DNA of 64,000 nt from Nocardiopsis alborubida (lineage in GTDB: Bacteria; Actinomycetota; Actinomycetes; Streptosporangiales; Streptosporangiaceae), in the NCBI RefSeq assembly GCF_012396365.1, contig NZ_JAAXPG010000017.1, forward strand, positions 62,001-126,000. The letters run 5' to 3'. Shown here in pieces: positions 17,206 to 26,412 of this stretch. The stretch's first letter is position 1. Each line of letters begins with the position of its first letter. The notes beneath the pieces were generated by a model. The model ran no database searches and was not told the origin of the DNA. It was given only the letters and a program-made list of their open reading frames with translations. Both the position numbers and the translations under genes were made by a program.

Positions 17206-18092
17206 CGGGCGGCTCCGTTCGCGTCGCCGGGGCCGGTGACGGGTGCGCCGCCCCGGTTCGGGGCGGGGGTGTCCGCGGGGGCGGGCACAGCGGCCTCCTC
17301 GCCCTCGGCGGGGGTGTCCGCGGAGGTGCCGAGGTAGGCCTGGGTGACGAGGGGGTCGGCCTGGACCTCGGCGGGGGTGCCGGTGGAGATGACCCGGCCG
17401 AAGTTGAGCACGACGATGTGGTCGCAGACCCGCATGACCAGGTCCATGTGGTGTTCGACGAGGACGACGGCCATGTCCCGGCTGAAGCCGCGGATCTGGT
17501 CGGCGAGGGCGTCGATCTGCGCCCCCGACAGCCCGCTGGCGGGTTCGTCGAGCAGGAGGAGTTCGGGTTCGCCGACGCAGGCGCGGGCGAGGGCGACCTG
17601 CTTCTGCACGCCGTAGGGCAGGGTGGCGGGCAGACGGTGGGCGTGCTCGGCCACCCCGAAGCGCTCCAGGGCGGCCAGGGCGCGACCGCGCAGCTCCCGT
17701 TCGTCGCGGTGGTGCCGTCCCAGCCCGGTGAGCAGCGAGAACGGTCCTCCGGCGGCGAGGCGGTCGGCCCCGGCGACGACGTTGTCCAGGACCGTCATCA
17801 TCGGGAAGAGGTTGAGGCCCTGGAAGGTCCGGGCGATGCCCGCGCGGGCGAGGTGGTGGGGGCGGCGGCCGGGCGGCGGGGCGCCCTTCCAGGTGATGCT
17901 CCCCGCCGTGGGGCGCAGGACGCCGGACAGGACGTTGAACAGGGTGGTCTTGCCCGCTCCGTTGGGGCCGATGAGGCCGACGACGGATCCGGGCGCGACC
18001 CGGAGTCCGACGTCGTCGAGCGCGGTGAGGCCCCCGAAGCGCACGGTCACCCCGTCAGCGCTCAGGAGGTGCTCCGTTGCGGTCGTCGTCAT
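17202..18092 (-). CDS. livG: ABC transporter ATP-binding protein LivG with Pro/Ala-rich tail
   Basis: A 296-residue ABC ATPase, first gene of the liv operon. It has Walker A GPNGAGKTTLFNVLSG, Walker B LLLLDEPASGL and VVLVEHHMDLVMRVCD. The family block ARAGIARTFQGLNLFPMMTV identifies LivG rather than LivF. The ABC signature is altered: LPYGVQKQ instead of LSYGQQRR. The protein runs about 40 residues past the usual end (YLGTSADTPAEGEEAAVPAP and on), a low-complexity tail of unknown role. The ribosome site GAAAGG precedes the ATG. The LAL regulator gene ends 85 bp upstream on the same strand. Confidence 0.92.
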   Translation of the reverse strand: MTTTATEHLLSADGVTVRFGGLTALDDVGLRVAPGSVVGLIGPNGAGKTTLFNVLSGVLRPTAGSITWKGAPPPGRRPHHLARAGIARTFQGLNLFPMMTVLDNVVAGADRLAAGGPFSLLTGLGRHHRDERELRGRALAALERFGVAEHAHRLPATLPYGVQKQVALARACVGEPELLLLDEPASGLSGAQIDALADQIRGFSRDMAVVLVEHHMDLVMRVCDHIVVLNFGRVISTGTPAEVQADPLVTQAYLGTSADTPAEGEEAAVPAPADTPAPNRGGAPVTGPGDANGAAR

Positions 18093-18177
18093 TGGCTGCC
18101 TTTCTCTTCGACCGGAGGCGTACCGACCAGTTGGTATGAGGGGGGTGTCCGGCGGCGCCTCGACCGTCGGCCCGGGG

Positions 18178-21039
18178 TCAGTTGAACAGGCGGGCCAGGT
18201 CCACGCGGGACCTGATGTTGAGCTTGCGGAAGATGCCGCGCAGGTGGTGCTCGACCGTGCGCGGGCTGATGAACATGTGGGCCGCCACCTCGCGGTTGGT
18301 GGCCCCTTCGGCGACCAGCCGGGCGATCTGCTGCTGTTGCGCGGTCAGCTCGCTGGTGGAGACGGGGTCGGGGCCGCGCTCGGCGGTCCCGATCGCGCGC
18401 AGCTCGGCGCGGGTCTGGCGCACCCACAGCCGCGCGCCGAAGCGCTCGAAGGACTCCAGCGCGTTGTACAGGTGCTCGCGGGCCCGGCCGGGCAGGCGGG
18501 CCCGGCGCAGGTGGGCGCCGAACAGCAGCTGGGTGCGCGCGTGCTCGACGTCGTCGTCGCCGCAGGCCCGGTGCAGGGCCAGCGCGTTCTCGAAGTGGTC
18601 GCAGGCCTCGTCCCCCGCGGCCAGCAGGCCCGAGCCCCGGGCGGCCAGCGCCAGCGTGCTCGGGCTGCCCACCGACTCGGCCCAGCGCCGGTACCCGGCC
18701 AGGGAGGTGCGCGCCCACTCGGTCTCGCCCATGCGGGTCGCCGCCTCCACGAAGTGCGGGGCCGTGAGCAGCCGCATGGTGGGGTGGCCGTGCCCGGGAG
18801 CGGCGTGCACCAGGGCGCGCAGCCGGAAGAACGCCTCCGCGGCGTTGCCCCGGGACAGCTCCAGGACGGCCAGAGCCCACGCCGACAGGGCGGCGGCCAG
18901 GCCGAGGCTGTTCTCCCCCGCCTGGACGGCGACCGCGCGCGCCCGGATGCGGCAGGTGTCCACGTCGCCCTGGATCGCGGCGATCATCGCCAGGGACGCC
19001 AGGTGCTGGGTGGCCCACACGGTCTGGCCGGTCTCGCGGGAGATCCGCAGGCCGGTGAGGGCGGTCCCGGCGGCTGAGGGGAAGCGCCCGCTCCAGAACT
19101 CGGAGAAGACCAGGAAGCCCAGCGCGGCGGGCATGGTGGCCCGCTCGCCCCGCAGACGGCCGACCTCGACGGCGCGGGAGATCACCGAGCGCACGAAGGG
19201 GGCGTCGCCCAGGCGCAGGCCGCTGATGCCCGCCCAGACCAGTTCGGAGGGCTTGGCGATCTCGGCCAGTCCGGTGGCCTCGCGCAGCAGCGGGGTGGAG
19301 CCGGGGTAGTCGCCCCGGAAGGAGACCGCGCACCCCTCCAGGAAGGACGCGACCATGCGCATCGGCGCCGGGTCGTCCGGGCGGACCAGGGGCAGGGCCA
19401 GCTTGGCGGCGCGGCCGTGGCGGACGGCGTCCCCTGCCAGGGAGGCGGCGTCGGCCGAGCGCACGAGGGCGCGCAGGGCCAGGGAGCGGTCGTGGGGAAT
19501 GAGCTCGCGGCCGACGGTGAGCAGGCGCTCGGCGACGTCCATGGCGTTCTCGCCGCGCATGGCGATCTGGGCGTCGATGAGGTCGGCGGTCACCCGCCGC
19601 CGGTCGGACACGGCCAGGGGCCGCGCCCGCGCGAGCAGCCGGGTGGCGCGCGCCGAACTCCCGGCCATGTAGGCCTCGTAGGAGGCCGTGTTCAGGCGGC
19701 AGGCGCGCTCGTCGGGGTCGGGGCACAGGTCGGCGGCGTGCTCGTAGGCGTGGGAGGCGGCGAGGCGGCCCTCGACACGCTTGACGCGCCGGGCGGCGGA
19801 GGTCGCGGCGTCGGCGAGCGCGGTGTCGGGGGCGTCGGCGCCCGCGCTGGTGTGGCGGACGAACTCCGCGGGCGAGAGTTCGGGGTCGCAGACGCGGGCC
19901 AGGGCCCGGTGCGCGGCGCGCAGTCGTCCGGCGGGGGCGTCCTGGGCGATGGCCTCGCGCGTCAGGGGGTCGGCGAAGACGACGGTGTCGCCCTCCACAC
20001 GCACCAGGCCGCGCTCCTCGGCGGGTTCGAGGTCGGTGACGGTCGCTCCGGGCTCCTCGCAGGCCTCCAGCAGCCGGTGGACCCGGGGCTCGCCGCCGAG
20101 GGCGGCGAGCAGCAGCAGGTGGCGGGCCCGCTCGGGGAGTCCGTCGTAGGGGGCGAGGAAGTCGGCGCGCAGGCGGCCGGGCAGGCGCGGCGGGTCGGGG
20201 AGGGGCTCCTCGCCCAGGAGCTGGGCCCGGGACAGCCCCCGCAGGAGGCCGAGGACGGCGGCGGGGTTGCCGTGGGCGGCGCGGACCAGGGCGGAGCGCA
20301 CGGCGGCGGCCGGGTTGACCGGGGCCCTGTCGGTGAGGATGTCGTGGACCGCCCGCTCCTCCAGGGGCGCGAGCAGGAGTTCGGTGACGCCGGGGACGAG
20401 GGCGTCGGGAGGGGGTTCGGCGGCGGTCTCGGGCACGCGGGCCCCGGCGGGCTTGCCGTGGCCCTCGCGCGCGGTGAGGACGGCGGCGACGGGGGTTCCG
20501 GTGAGGCGGCGCGCGACGAAGGCCAGGGCGTCCAGCGAGGGCGCGTCGAGCCGGTCTGCGTCGTCCACGCACAGCAGGAGGGGGCGGTCGGCGGCGGCGC
20601 GGGAGAGCAGTTCGACCAGGCCGGTGTAGAGGGTGAGGCGGTCGGCGTCGGCGACCGCCCCCCGGGTCAGGGCGTCGCGGAGAAGGCCGCGCCAGGGTTC
20701 GGGGAGGCGCTCGGTCGCCTCCGTGAGGGGGCGGAGGAGGCGCTGGAGCCCGGCGAGGGGCAGGTCCGCCTCGTCGGCGACCCCGCCCGCGCGGAGCACG
20801 GTGAAACCACCTGCGGACCCGCCCAGGTGTTCCAGGAGCGCCGTCTTGCCGCGTCCGGGGCCGCCGGAGAGGAGCAGGGAGGCGCCCCGGCGGGACCGCG
20901 CGTCCTCCAGGGCGTCGGCGAGGGCCCGCTGCTCCGTGTCACGACCTCGGAGGCGGGCGACGGGGGGTTGTGTGTTCCTGCCAGCCACGTGCACACATTC
21001 GCACAGCGGGCCCCCGTCGCGGCAGGTGCGGATGTCCAC
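18178..21039 (-). CDS. LAL-type LuxR transcriptional regulator (large ATP-binding)
   Basis: A regulator of about 950 residues. An N-terminal AAA/ATPase module follows RLRGRDTEQ, with P-loop GGPGRGKTALL and a Walker B-like LLLCVDDADRLD. A long helical TPR-like middle follows, ending in a LuxR-type HTH in the last 60 residues (LTAQQQQIARLVAEG, TNREVAAHMFISPRTVEHHL). LAL proteins (MalT-like) respond to ligands and activate neighbouring operons. It lies upstream of and co-directional with livG (85-bp gap), so the liv operon is its likely target. The start is uncertain: GTG at 21039 has a weak GGTGA, while in-frame GTGs reach 21168 without a ribosome site. Confidence 0.85.
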   Translation of the reverse strand: MDIRTCRDGGPLCECVHVAGRNTQPPVARLRGRDTEQRALADALEDARSRRGASLLLSGGPGRGKTALLEHLGGSAGGFTVLRAGGVADEADLPLAGLQRLLRPLTEATERLPEPWRGLLRDALTRGAVADADRLTLYTGLVELLSRAAADRPLLLCVDDADRLDAPSLDALAFVARRLTGTPVAAVLTAREGHGKPAGARVPETAAEPPPDALVPGVTELLLAPLEERAVHDILTDRAPVNPAAAVRSALVRAAHGNPAAVLGLLRGLSRAQLLGEEPLPDPPRLPGRLRADFLAPYDGLPERARHLLLLAALGGEPRVHRLLEACEEPGATVTDLEPAEERGLVRVEGDTVVFADPLTREAIAQDAPAGRLRAAHRALARVCDPELSPAEFVRHTSAGADAPDTALADAATSAARRVKRVEGRLAASHAYEHAADLCPDPDERACRLNTASYEAYMAGSSARATRLLARARPLAVSDRRRVTADLIDAQIAMRGENAMDVAERLLTVGRELIPHDRSLALRALVRSADAASLAGDAVRHGRAAKLALPLVRPDDPAPMRMVASFLEGCAVSFRGDYPGSTPLLREATGLAEIAKPSELVWAGISGLRLGDAPFVRSVISRAVEVGRLRGERATMPAALGFLVFSEFWSGRFPSAAGTALTGLRISRETGQTVWATQHLASLAMIAAIQGDVDTCRIRARAVAVQAGENSLGLAAALSAWALAVLELSRGNAAEAFFRLRALVHAAPGHGHPTMRLLTAPHFVEAATRMGETEWARTSLAGYRRWAESVGSPSTLALAARGSGLLAAGDEACDHFENALALHRACGDDDVEHARTQLLFGAHLRRARLPGRAREHLYNALESFERFGARLWVRQTRAELRAIGTAERGPDPVSTSELTAQQQQIARLVAEGATNREVAAHMFISPRTVEHHLRGIFRKLNIRSRVDLARLFN

Positions 21040-21425
21040 ACTGGTCGTTTCACCGATACTCACCCGGAGTCGCACGCACCCGGCGGGACGGGGCTGGGTA
21101 GGGGTACCCGCGGGGAGGGCGGGACGGGTGCGCGGGAGGGGTGTCGCGGTGCCCACCTGGCTTTCCACCGCCGGGGGGAGTGACGGGGCTCACCCCCGCG
21201 GAGGGGGTGCGCCGCCGATCCGGCTCCCCCACGGGCCGGGAGCACGGTTATCAAGCCGTAACGCGCGCACAACGACACACCCGCGATACCGGCAAACGGG
21301 ACAAAAGATCACATGGATAGCTTTTTATCTTCTTCAGGACACTGTCGCGGCCACCCCTGACGGGGATATCCAGTCCGGGACGCCCCCGTGAGGGAGCGCC
21401 CCACGGCAGGGAGGGACCGACGCCC
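21040..21425. other. Divergent intergenic region, LAL regulator / YbdK ligase
   Basis: About 386 bp, part of which may encode the N-terminus of the LAL protein if an upstream start is used. An AT-rich patch at 21300-21345 (gatagctttttatcttcttc) is the likely promoter zone of the ligase gene. No clear operator is seen. Confidence 0.4.
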
Positions 21426-22598
21426 ATGGAGAACCGCTCCACGGCAGCACACGACAGGCGGTGGCCGGTGTCCGCCGGCACCCGCACCGGGAACCGCACG
21501 GTGCCCCCGACCTTCGGCGTCGAGGAGGAGTTCTTCGTCGTCGACCCCGGCACCCGCCTCATCCTGTCGCGAGCGCCCGAGGTGCTCGCCAACACCCGCG
21601 TCCTGAGTGATCACCTGTGCGGCGAGTTCAGCCGGGCGCAGGTGGAGGCCAACAGTCCCGTGTGCGACGACGCGGGCGACGCCCTGCGCTTCCTGCGCGC
21701 GGCCCGCGGGGAGCTGGACCGCGCCGCCGGCGCCGCCGGGCTCGCCGTGGTCGCCTCCGGCACCGCCGTCCTGGGAGACCCGGCCTCGGCGCGGACCAGC
21801 GAGGGGCGCCGCTACGCCGACATCGCCGCGCACTTCGGCGCGCTGCGCGAGTCGCACGTGGTGTGCGGCTGCCACGTGCACGTGGGCATCCCCGACCGGG
21901 AGACCGCCGTGGCCGTGGGCAACCACCTGCGCCGGTGGCTGCCGTTCCTGGTGGCGCTGTCGGCGAACTCGCCGTTCCACTCCGGGCGCGACACCGGGTA
22001 CTCCAGCTGGCGCACGGTCGCCTGGAACCGGCTGCCCTCGGCCGGTCCTCCCCCGCTGCTGCGCTCCCTGGCCGAGCACGAGCAGGCGGTGCGGGCGCTC
22101 TCCGACACCGGGGCGATCCTGGACCGGCGGATGGTCTACTGGGACGTCCGCCTCTCGGACCACCTGCCCACGCTGGAGATACGCGCGAGCGACGTGGCCG
22201 CCACCGCCGAGGAGGCGCTGCTGCTGGCCCTGCTCATCCGCGGCCTGGCCAGCCGCGCGCTCACCGACGTGCGCTACGGGATCCCCGTGCCGGGCATCCC
22301 CGACCAGGCGCTGCGGGCCGCCGTGTGGCGGGCCGCCCGGGACGGGCTGGAGGGCGTGGTGCCCGACCCGCTGACCGGCGAGGCGCTGCCCGGGTACGCG
22401 GCCGCCGACCGGCTGCTGCACGCCGCGCTGCCCGGGCTGCTCGCCAACGGCGACGCCGACCTGGCCTCCTCACTGCTCGACCGGGTGCGCGCGGCCGGGA
22501 GCGGGGCGGCCCGCCAGCGCGCCGCGTACGCCCGGCGGGGCAACCTCGCCGACGTGGTGGACCACCTCGTGGTCCAGACGAGGGAGGGCCTCGCCTGA
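21426..22598 (+). CDS. Carboxylate-amine ligase, YbdK/GCS2 family (glutamate-cysteine ligase-like)
   Basis: A 390-residue member of the YbdK-type GCS2 family. Family blocks are FGVEEEFFVVDPGT (ATP/Mg-binding Glu residues), CGCHVHVGIPDRE, LSANSPFHSGRDTGYSSWR and WDVRLSDHLPTLEIRASDV. Such enzymes join glutamate to an amine, often cysteine, with weak gamma-glutamylcysteine synthetase activity in E. coli YbdK. The true substrate in actinomycetes is unsettled. GGGAGGG lies about 10 nt before the ATG. It stands alone and converges with the pfkB-type kinase gene. Confidence 0.9.
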   Translation: MENRSTAAHDRRWPVSAGTRTGNRTVPPTFGVEEEFFVVDPGTRLILSRAPEVLANTRVLSDHLCGEFSRAQVEANSPVCDDAGDALRFLRAARGELDRAAGAAGLAVVASGTAVLGDPASARTSEGRRYADIAAHFGALRESHVVCGCHVHVGIPDRETAVAVGNHLRRWLPFLVALSANSPFHSGRDTGYSSWRTVAWNRLPSAGPPPLLRSLAEHEQAVRALSDTGAILDRRMVYWDVRLSDHLPTLEIRASDVAATAEEALLLALLIRGLASRALTDVRYGIPVPGIPDQALRAAVWRAARDGLEGVVPDPLTGEALPGYAAADRLLHAALPGLLANGDADLASSLLDRVRAAGSGAARQRAAYARRGNLADVVDHLVVQTREGLA

Positions 22599-22765
22599 GG
22601 CGGACGGCCCGCCCCGGCGCGGTTGTCCACAGGGGCTGCCGCTCGCCCCGGATCCGGGGTTTCCTGGAAACGGGGGCCCCGGGCCCGCCCGCGTCGTGCT
22701 GCCCTCGTCCGGCCCCGCCCGCCTCGTTCGTAGGAAGCCGGGGCGGCCGGGGACGGCCCCGGGAG

Positions 22766-22810
22766 CCACCGCACCCGGGGCCACCGCACCCGGGGCCACC
22801 GCACCCGGGG
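22766..22810. repeat. Three exact 15-bp tandem repeats at the kinase stop
   Basis: Three perfect copies of CCACCGCACCCGGGG run up to base 22810; the stop codon of the kinase gene begins at the next base. The unit length is the same as that of the 10459-10578 array, but the sequence differs. Confidence 0.9.
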
Positions 22811-23857
22811 CTACCGCTGGGCCAGCTCCTCCGGCCGCCCGTCCCCGCCCGCCACCTCGGCCATGGTGGGCGGGTTCGCTCCCTCCCGGGTCACCGTGAC
22901 CGCGGCGACGGAGACCGCGAACCCCAGCAGGTCCTCCAGGTCCGCCTTGTCCAGCCCGGTCAGGCGGGCCCGCGGGTCCTCCCCCAGCCGGTCGTGGCGG
23001 TCCAGCCAGTTCAGCAGGGCCCCCATGAAGGAGTCGCCCGCGCCCACGGTGTCGGCCACCTCGGCCCTCGGCGCGGCCACCGCCACCTCCTCGCCCCGGG
23101 AGACCGCGAGGGCCCCGTCGGCGCCCATGGTCACCACCACCAGAGCCGGGCCCAGCGCGGCGACGGCGTGGGCCGCCCGGGCCGGGGACAGGTCCGGGTA
23201 CAGGAACGCCAGGTCCTCGTCGCTCGCCTTCACCAGGTGCGCCTGCGCGGCGTGCCGCAGGGCCAGCGCCCGGGCGGTCACGGGGTCGCCGATGACGTCG
23301 TGGCGGATGTTGGGGTCCAGCGTGAGCGTCACCCGTCCGCGTCCGTGCTCGCGGCGCAGCATCGCCTCGATCAGGCTGGCGCCGGGCTCGCGGAACAGCG
23401 CTATCGACGCGGCGTGCAGCGCGCGGACCCCCGGTTCCAGCTCCTCCGGCAGCTCCCCCGCCCGCCAGCGCCAGTCGGCGGCGTCGTCCATGCGGAAGTC
23501 GTAGCGGGCCGACCCGTCCTGGCCGAGCGTGGCCAGGGCCAGCGCCGTCGGCTCCTGTGCCGGGAGCAGCCCCGCCGGGTCCAGCCCCTCCCCGAGCAGG
23601 CGCTCGCGGATCAGCTCGCCGAAACCGTCCGCCCCGATCCGCGCGAGCAGACGGGTGGGCGTGCCCAGCCGGGCCGCCGCGACCGCCGTGTTGGCCGGAC
23701 CGCCGCCGGGCGCCGCCTTGAGCACGTCGGCGCCGTGGGACGTGGGCAGCAGGTCCATGACGTTCTCGCCCACCACGACGAGCCGGGGGGAGGAACCGGA
23801 CCCCGCGGCCCCTCCGGCCGGGGCGCCCTGCGCGTCCCCTGGGTTCTGGGTGGTCAC
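22811..23857 (-). CDS. PfkB-family carbohydrate kinase (fructokinase-like)
   Basis: A 348-residue ribokinase/PfkB-fold sugar kinase. Seen: VVVGENVMDLLPTS near the N-terminus, the PfkB-1 block GGGPANTAVAAARLG, and the C-terminal catalytic block DTVGAGDSFMGALLNWL with the Asp base. Asn-rich LTLDPNIRHDV is typical of fructokinases. It would phosphorylate a sugar in the cytosol, probably fructose given its partner: the gene overlaps the AGE-type isomerase gene by four bases (GTGA). The GTG start has GGAGG 6 nt upstream. Confidence 0.9.
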   Translation of the reverse strand: MTTQNPGDAQGAPAGGAAGSGSSPRLVVVGENVMDLLPTSHGADVLKAAPGGGPANTAVAAARLGTPTRLLARIGADGFGELIRERLLGEGLDPAGLLPAQEPTALALATLGQDGSARYDFRMDDAADWRWRAGELPEELEPGVRALHAASIALFREPGASLIEAMLRREHGRGRVTLTLDPNIRHDVIGDPVTARALALRHAAQAHLVKASDEDLAFLYPDLSPARAAHAVAALGPALVVVTMGADGALAVSRGEEVAVAAPRAEVADTVGAGDSFMGALLNWLDRHDRLGEDPRARLTGLDKADLEDLLGFAVSVAAVTVTREGANPPTMAEVAGGDGRPEELAQR

Positions 23858-25137
23858 GGGTTTCCTCCGGAGTTGTGGTCGGCGCCGGGCAGGAGGGCGG
23901 CCGCGATGGAGGCCGACAGCCCGACCTGGGGCAGGAGTGCCGCCTGATAGGCGTGATAGACGTCCGGCTTGCCCGGCCACACGCTCGCGGCCGGACGGTT
24001 GTCCGGGTCCAGCTCGTGGTGCCAGCTGCCGCGCTCGTGGTCCACGTGGTACCGGTCGGCGTAGGCCCACCAGCGTTCGTACAGGTCGGTGTAGGAGGCC
24101 CCGCCGGTGTGCTCCCCCAGCGCCCAGGCGGCCATGGCGGCCTCGGCCACCACCCAGTGCATGCGCTCGCGCACGACCGGCCGGTCCTCCCAGTCGAGGG
24201 TGTAGACGAACCCGTCGGCCCCGTCGACGGCCCAGCCGCGCCGGACGGCGTGGTCGAACAGCGCCTCGGCGTCGGTGCGCAGCCACGCGGGGACGGGGTC
24301 GCCCGCACGGCTGAGCGCGACCTCCAGGTGGACCAGCAGGCGCGCCCATTCGAGCAGGTGGCCGGTGGTGCTCCCGAAGGGCCGGAAGGGGTGGTCGGGC
24401 TGGTCCCGGTTGTAGTCCGGGACGGGCTTCCAGTCGGAGGTGAAGTGTTCGGGCAGGCGCCAGTCGTGCTCCGCGGCCACGCCGTGGATCAGGCGCTCGG
24501 CGACGGAGAGCGCGCGGCGGGCCCACAGGACGTCGCCGGTGGCGTCGGCCGCGGCGAGGAAGGCCTCGACGGCGTGCATGTTGCTGTTGGCGCCCCGGTA
24601 GTCCTCGGTGGCGGTCCACCCGCTGTCCCAGCTCTCGCGCAGGGCTCCCGCGGGCTCCTCCCAGAAGCGCTCCCCGATGACACGCAGCGCCTCGTCGAGC
24701 AGCTCACGCGCCCCCGGACGACCGGCGAGGGTGGCGCTGGAGGCGGCCAGGACCACGAACGCGTGCTCGTAGGCGGACTTGCGCGGAAGCTCATGGGAGC
24801 GCTCCCGGGAAGAGTCTCCCGCGGCGTCGTCCGGTACCCGGTCGAACCATCCGCCCTCCCGGGCGTCGCGCAGGGGACCGGTCGCCAGGGCCGCCACACC
24901 GTGGTCGGCCAGCCGCCCGGCGTCGGCCTCCCCCCGCAGGTGGGCCAGGGAGAACACGTGCGTCATCCGCGCGGTGATCCAGGCGGCGGCGGGCCGGTCC
25001 CGCTCCACACGCCCGTCCGCGTCGAGCCAGCCGAAGCCGTCGGACACGGCGGATCCCGCGGCGAAGCCGTACAGCCGCCGCTCCTCCTCGCGCAGCCACT
25101 CGGGGAGACCCGGGGCCGGTCGTGTCGATCGTGTCAA
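23854..25137 (-). CDS. AGE-family aldose-ketose isomerase (mannose isomerase/acylglucosamine 2-epimerase-like)
   Basis: A 427-residue (alpha/alpha)6-barrel protein of the N-acylglucosamine 2-epimerase superfamily. The blocks ERSHELPRKSAYEHAFVVLA, YRGANSNMHAVEAFLAAADA, RPFGSTTGHLLEWARLL and WPGKPDVYHAYQAALLP contain the conserved His residues of the mannose isomerase/YihS subgroup. Such enzymes convert mannose to fructose. The coupled downstream PfkB kinase would then make fructose-6-phosphate; this pathway is inferred from the pairing. Translation starts at TTG with GGAGG 7 nt upstream. A perfect CelR-like palindrome lies inside the gene (24795-24806). Confidence 0.85.
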   Translation of the reverse strand: MTRSTRPAPGLPEWLREEERRLYGFAAGSAVSDGFGWLDADGRVERDRPAAAWITARMTHVFSLAHLRGEADAGRLADHGVAALATGPLRDAREGGWFDRVPDDAAGDSSRERSHELPRKSAYEHAFVVLAASSATLAGRPGARELLDEALRVIGERFWEEPAGALRESWDSGWTATEDYRGANSNMHAVEAFLAAADATGDVLWARRALSVAERLIHGVAAEHDWRLPEHFTSDWKPVPDYNRDQPDHPFRPFGSTTGHLLEWARLLVHLEVALSRAGDPVPAWLRTDAEALFDHAVRRGWAVDGADGFVYTLDWEDRPVVRERMHWVVAEAAMAAWALGEHTGGASYTDLYERWWAYADRYHVDHERGSWHHELDPDNRPAASVWPGKPDVYHAYQAALLPQVGLSASIAAALLPGADHNSGGNP

Positions 25138-25411
25138 TCCACTGCCTCCTCAAGGCGTCGGTGAGCGGGTCCACGGTATCCCGCGAACTCGACACCGCGG
25201 TAGACCGGGGAGCCCGGTCAACAGAACACGCCATCACTCCCGTGACAGAACATTCCGGACACTCGGCTCCGGGAGGGCGCCGAAAACCGGATGCGCGGAC
25301 ACACCCCCTCTGCCAGAGTTCACCCGGCGCCGCGCGTCCCGGCGCCCGGGGGCCGCCCGGACCCGCGGCGCGTCCGGCCCCCGTCCGTCCACGGCAGAAG
25401 GCAGGTCCGTC

Positions 25412-26290
25412 ATGGCCCGCTCCTCCCGTTCCCCCTCTCCCGAACGCTCTCCCTCCTCCCGCTCCCCCTCCCCAGAACGCTCCGACCGGGACGCCCTCTC
25501 CCGCGACCCCCTGCCCCTGCGCGGCAGGGCCGCCCTGGTCACCGGGGCGAGCAGGCGCGGCGGCATCGGCCACGCCGTGGCCCGCCGCCTCGCCGCGTAC
25601 GGCGCGTCGGTGATGGTCCACCACCACCAGCCGCACGACGCGGAGCTGCCCTGGGGCAGCGACGACCTCGCCGCCGTGCTCGACGGCGTGCGCGCGGCGC
25701 TCGGTGACCCCGGGGCCCGCGTGGCCGACGTCGGTGCGGACATGGCCGACCCCGACGCGCCCCGGCGGGTGGTGGAGGCGGCCGTCGCCGAGTTCGGGCA
25801 CCTGGACGTCCTGGTGGCCAACCACGCGCGCAACGGCGGCGACGCGACGCTGGCCGAGGTGACCCTGGAGATGCTCGACGGGCACTGGGCGGTCGACGCC
25901 CGCGCGCCCCTCCTGCTCGCGCAGGCCTTCGCGGCGCGGCACGACGGGCGCCCCGGCGGCCGGGTGCTGTTCATGACCTCCGGGCAGATCCGCGGGGCGT
26001 TGCCCGGCGAGGTGGCGTACGCGTCGGCCAAGGCGGTCCTGGCCCAGATCACCCCGACCATCGCCGCCGAACTGGGCCCGCGCGGCATCACCGTGAACGC
26101 CGTCGACCCCGGACCGGTGCAGACCGGCTACATCGACGAGGACCTCATGCACCGCATCCTGCCCGGCTTCCCGGCCGGGCGCGTGGGTATGCCGGACGAC
26201 CCGGCCAGGCTGCTGGCCTGGTTGACCACCGACGAGGCCTCGTGGGTGACAGGCCAGGTGATCAGCGCCGACGGCGGCTTCGGCTGCTGA
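25412..26290 (+). CDS. SDR family oxidoreductase with Ser/Arg/Pro repeat tail
   Basis: A 292-residue short-chain dehydrogenase. The first 30 residues are a low-complexity repeat (SRSPSPERSPSSRSPSPERS), unusual for the family. The Rossmann motif is GASRRGGIGHA, the NNAG-position motif reads VANHARN, and the catalytic residues are Ser in FMTSGQ and Tyr/Lys in YASAK. The C-terminal SWVTGQVISADGGFGC is standard. Substrate unknown. AAGG lies 10 nt before the ATG; an internal start after the repeat is possible. The 57-bp palindrome copy 2 follows its stop. Confidence 0.85.
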   Translation: MARSSRSPSPERSPSSRSPSPERSDRDALSRDPLPLRGRAALVTGASRRGGIGHAVARRLAAYGASVMVHHHQPHDAELPWGSDDLAAVLDGVRAALGDPGARVADVGADMADPDAPRRVVEAAVAEFGHLDVLVANHARNGGDATLAEVTLEMLDGHWAVDARAPLLLAQAFAARHDGRPGGRVLFMTSGQIRGALPGEVAYASAKAVLAQITPTIAAELGPRGITVNAVDPGPVQTGYIDEDLMHRILPGFPAGRVGMPDDPARLLAWLTTDEASWVTGQVISADGGFGC

Positions 26291-26338
26291 CGGGCCGACC
26301 ACGCGCCGCCGACGGGACGCGAGGCACCTGACCTGCGA

Positions 26339-26395
26339 TGATCTTGTACTTATAGCGAGGTTCGAGCACCGACATCGGCTATAGGTACAAGATCA
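26339..26395. repeat. 57-bp convergent-gene palindrome, copy 2
   Basis: Left arm TGATCTTGTACTTATAGC (26339-26356) is identical to the other copies. The right arm (26378-26395) pairs with one mismatch. The 21-nt centre starts gaggttcgag and is the most divergent. Flanks TGACCTGCG and CGGCGC are shared with copy 1, so the conserved unit is slightly longer than the palindrome. It lies between the converging SDR and alpha/beta hydrolase genes. Confidence 0.9.
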
Positions 26396-26412
26396 CGGCG
26401 CAGGGGCCGGGT

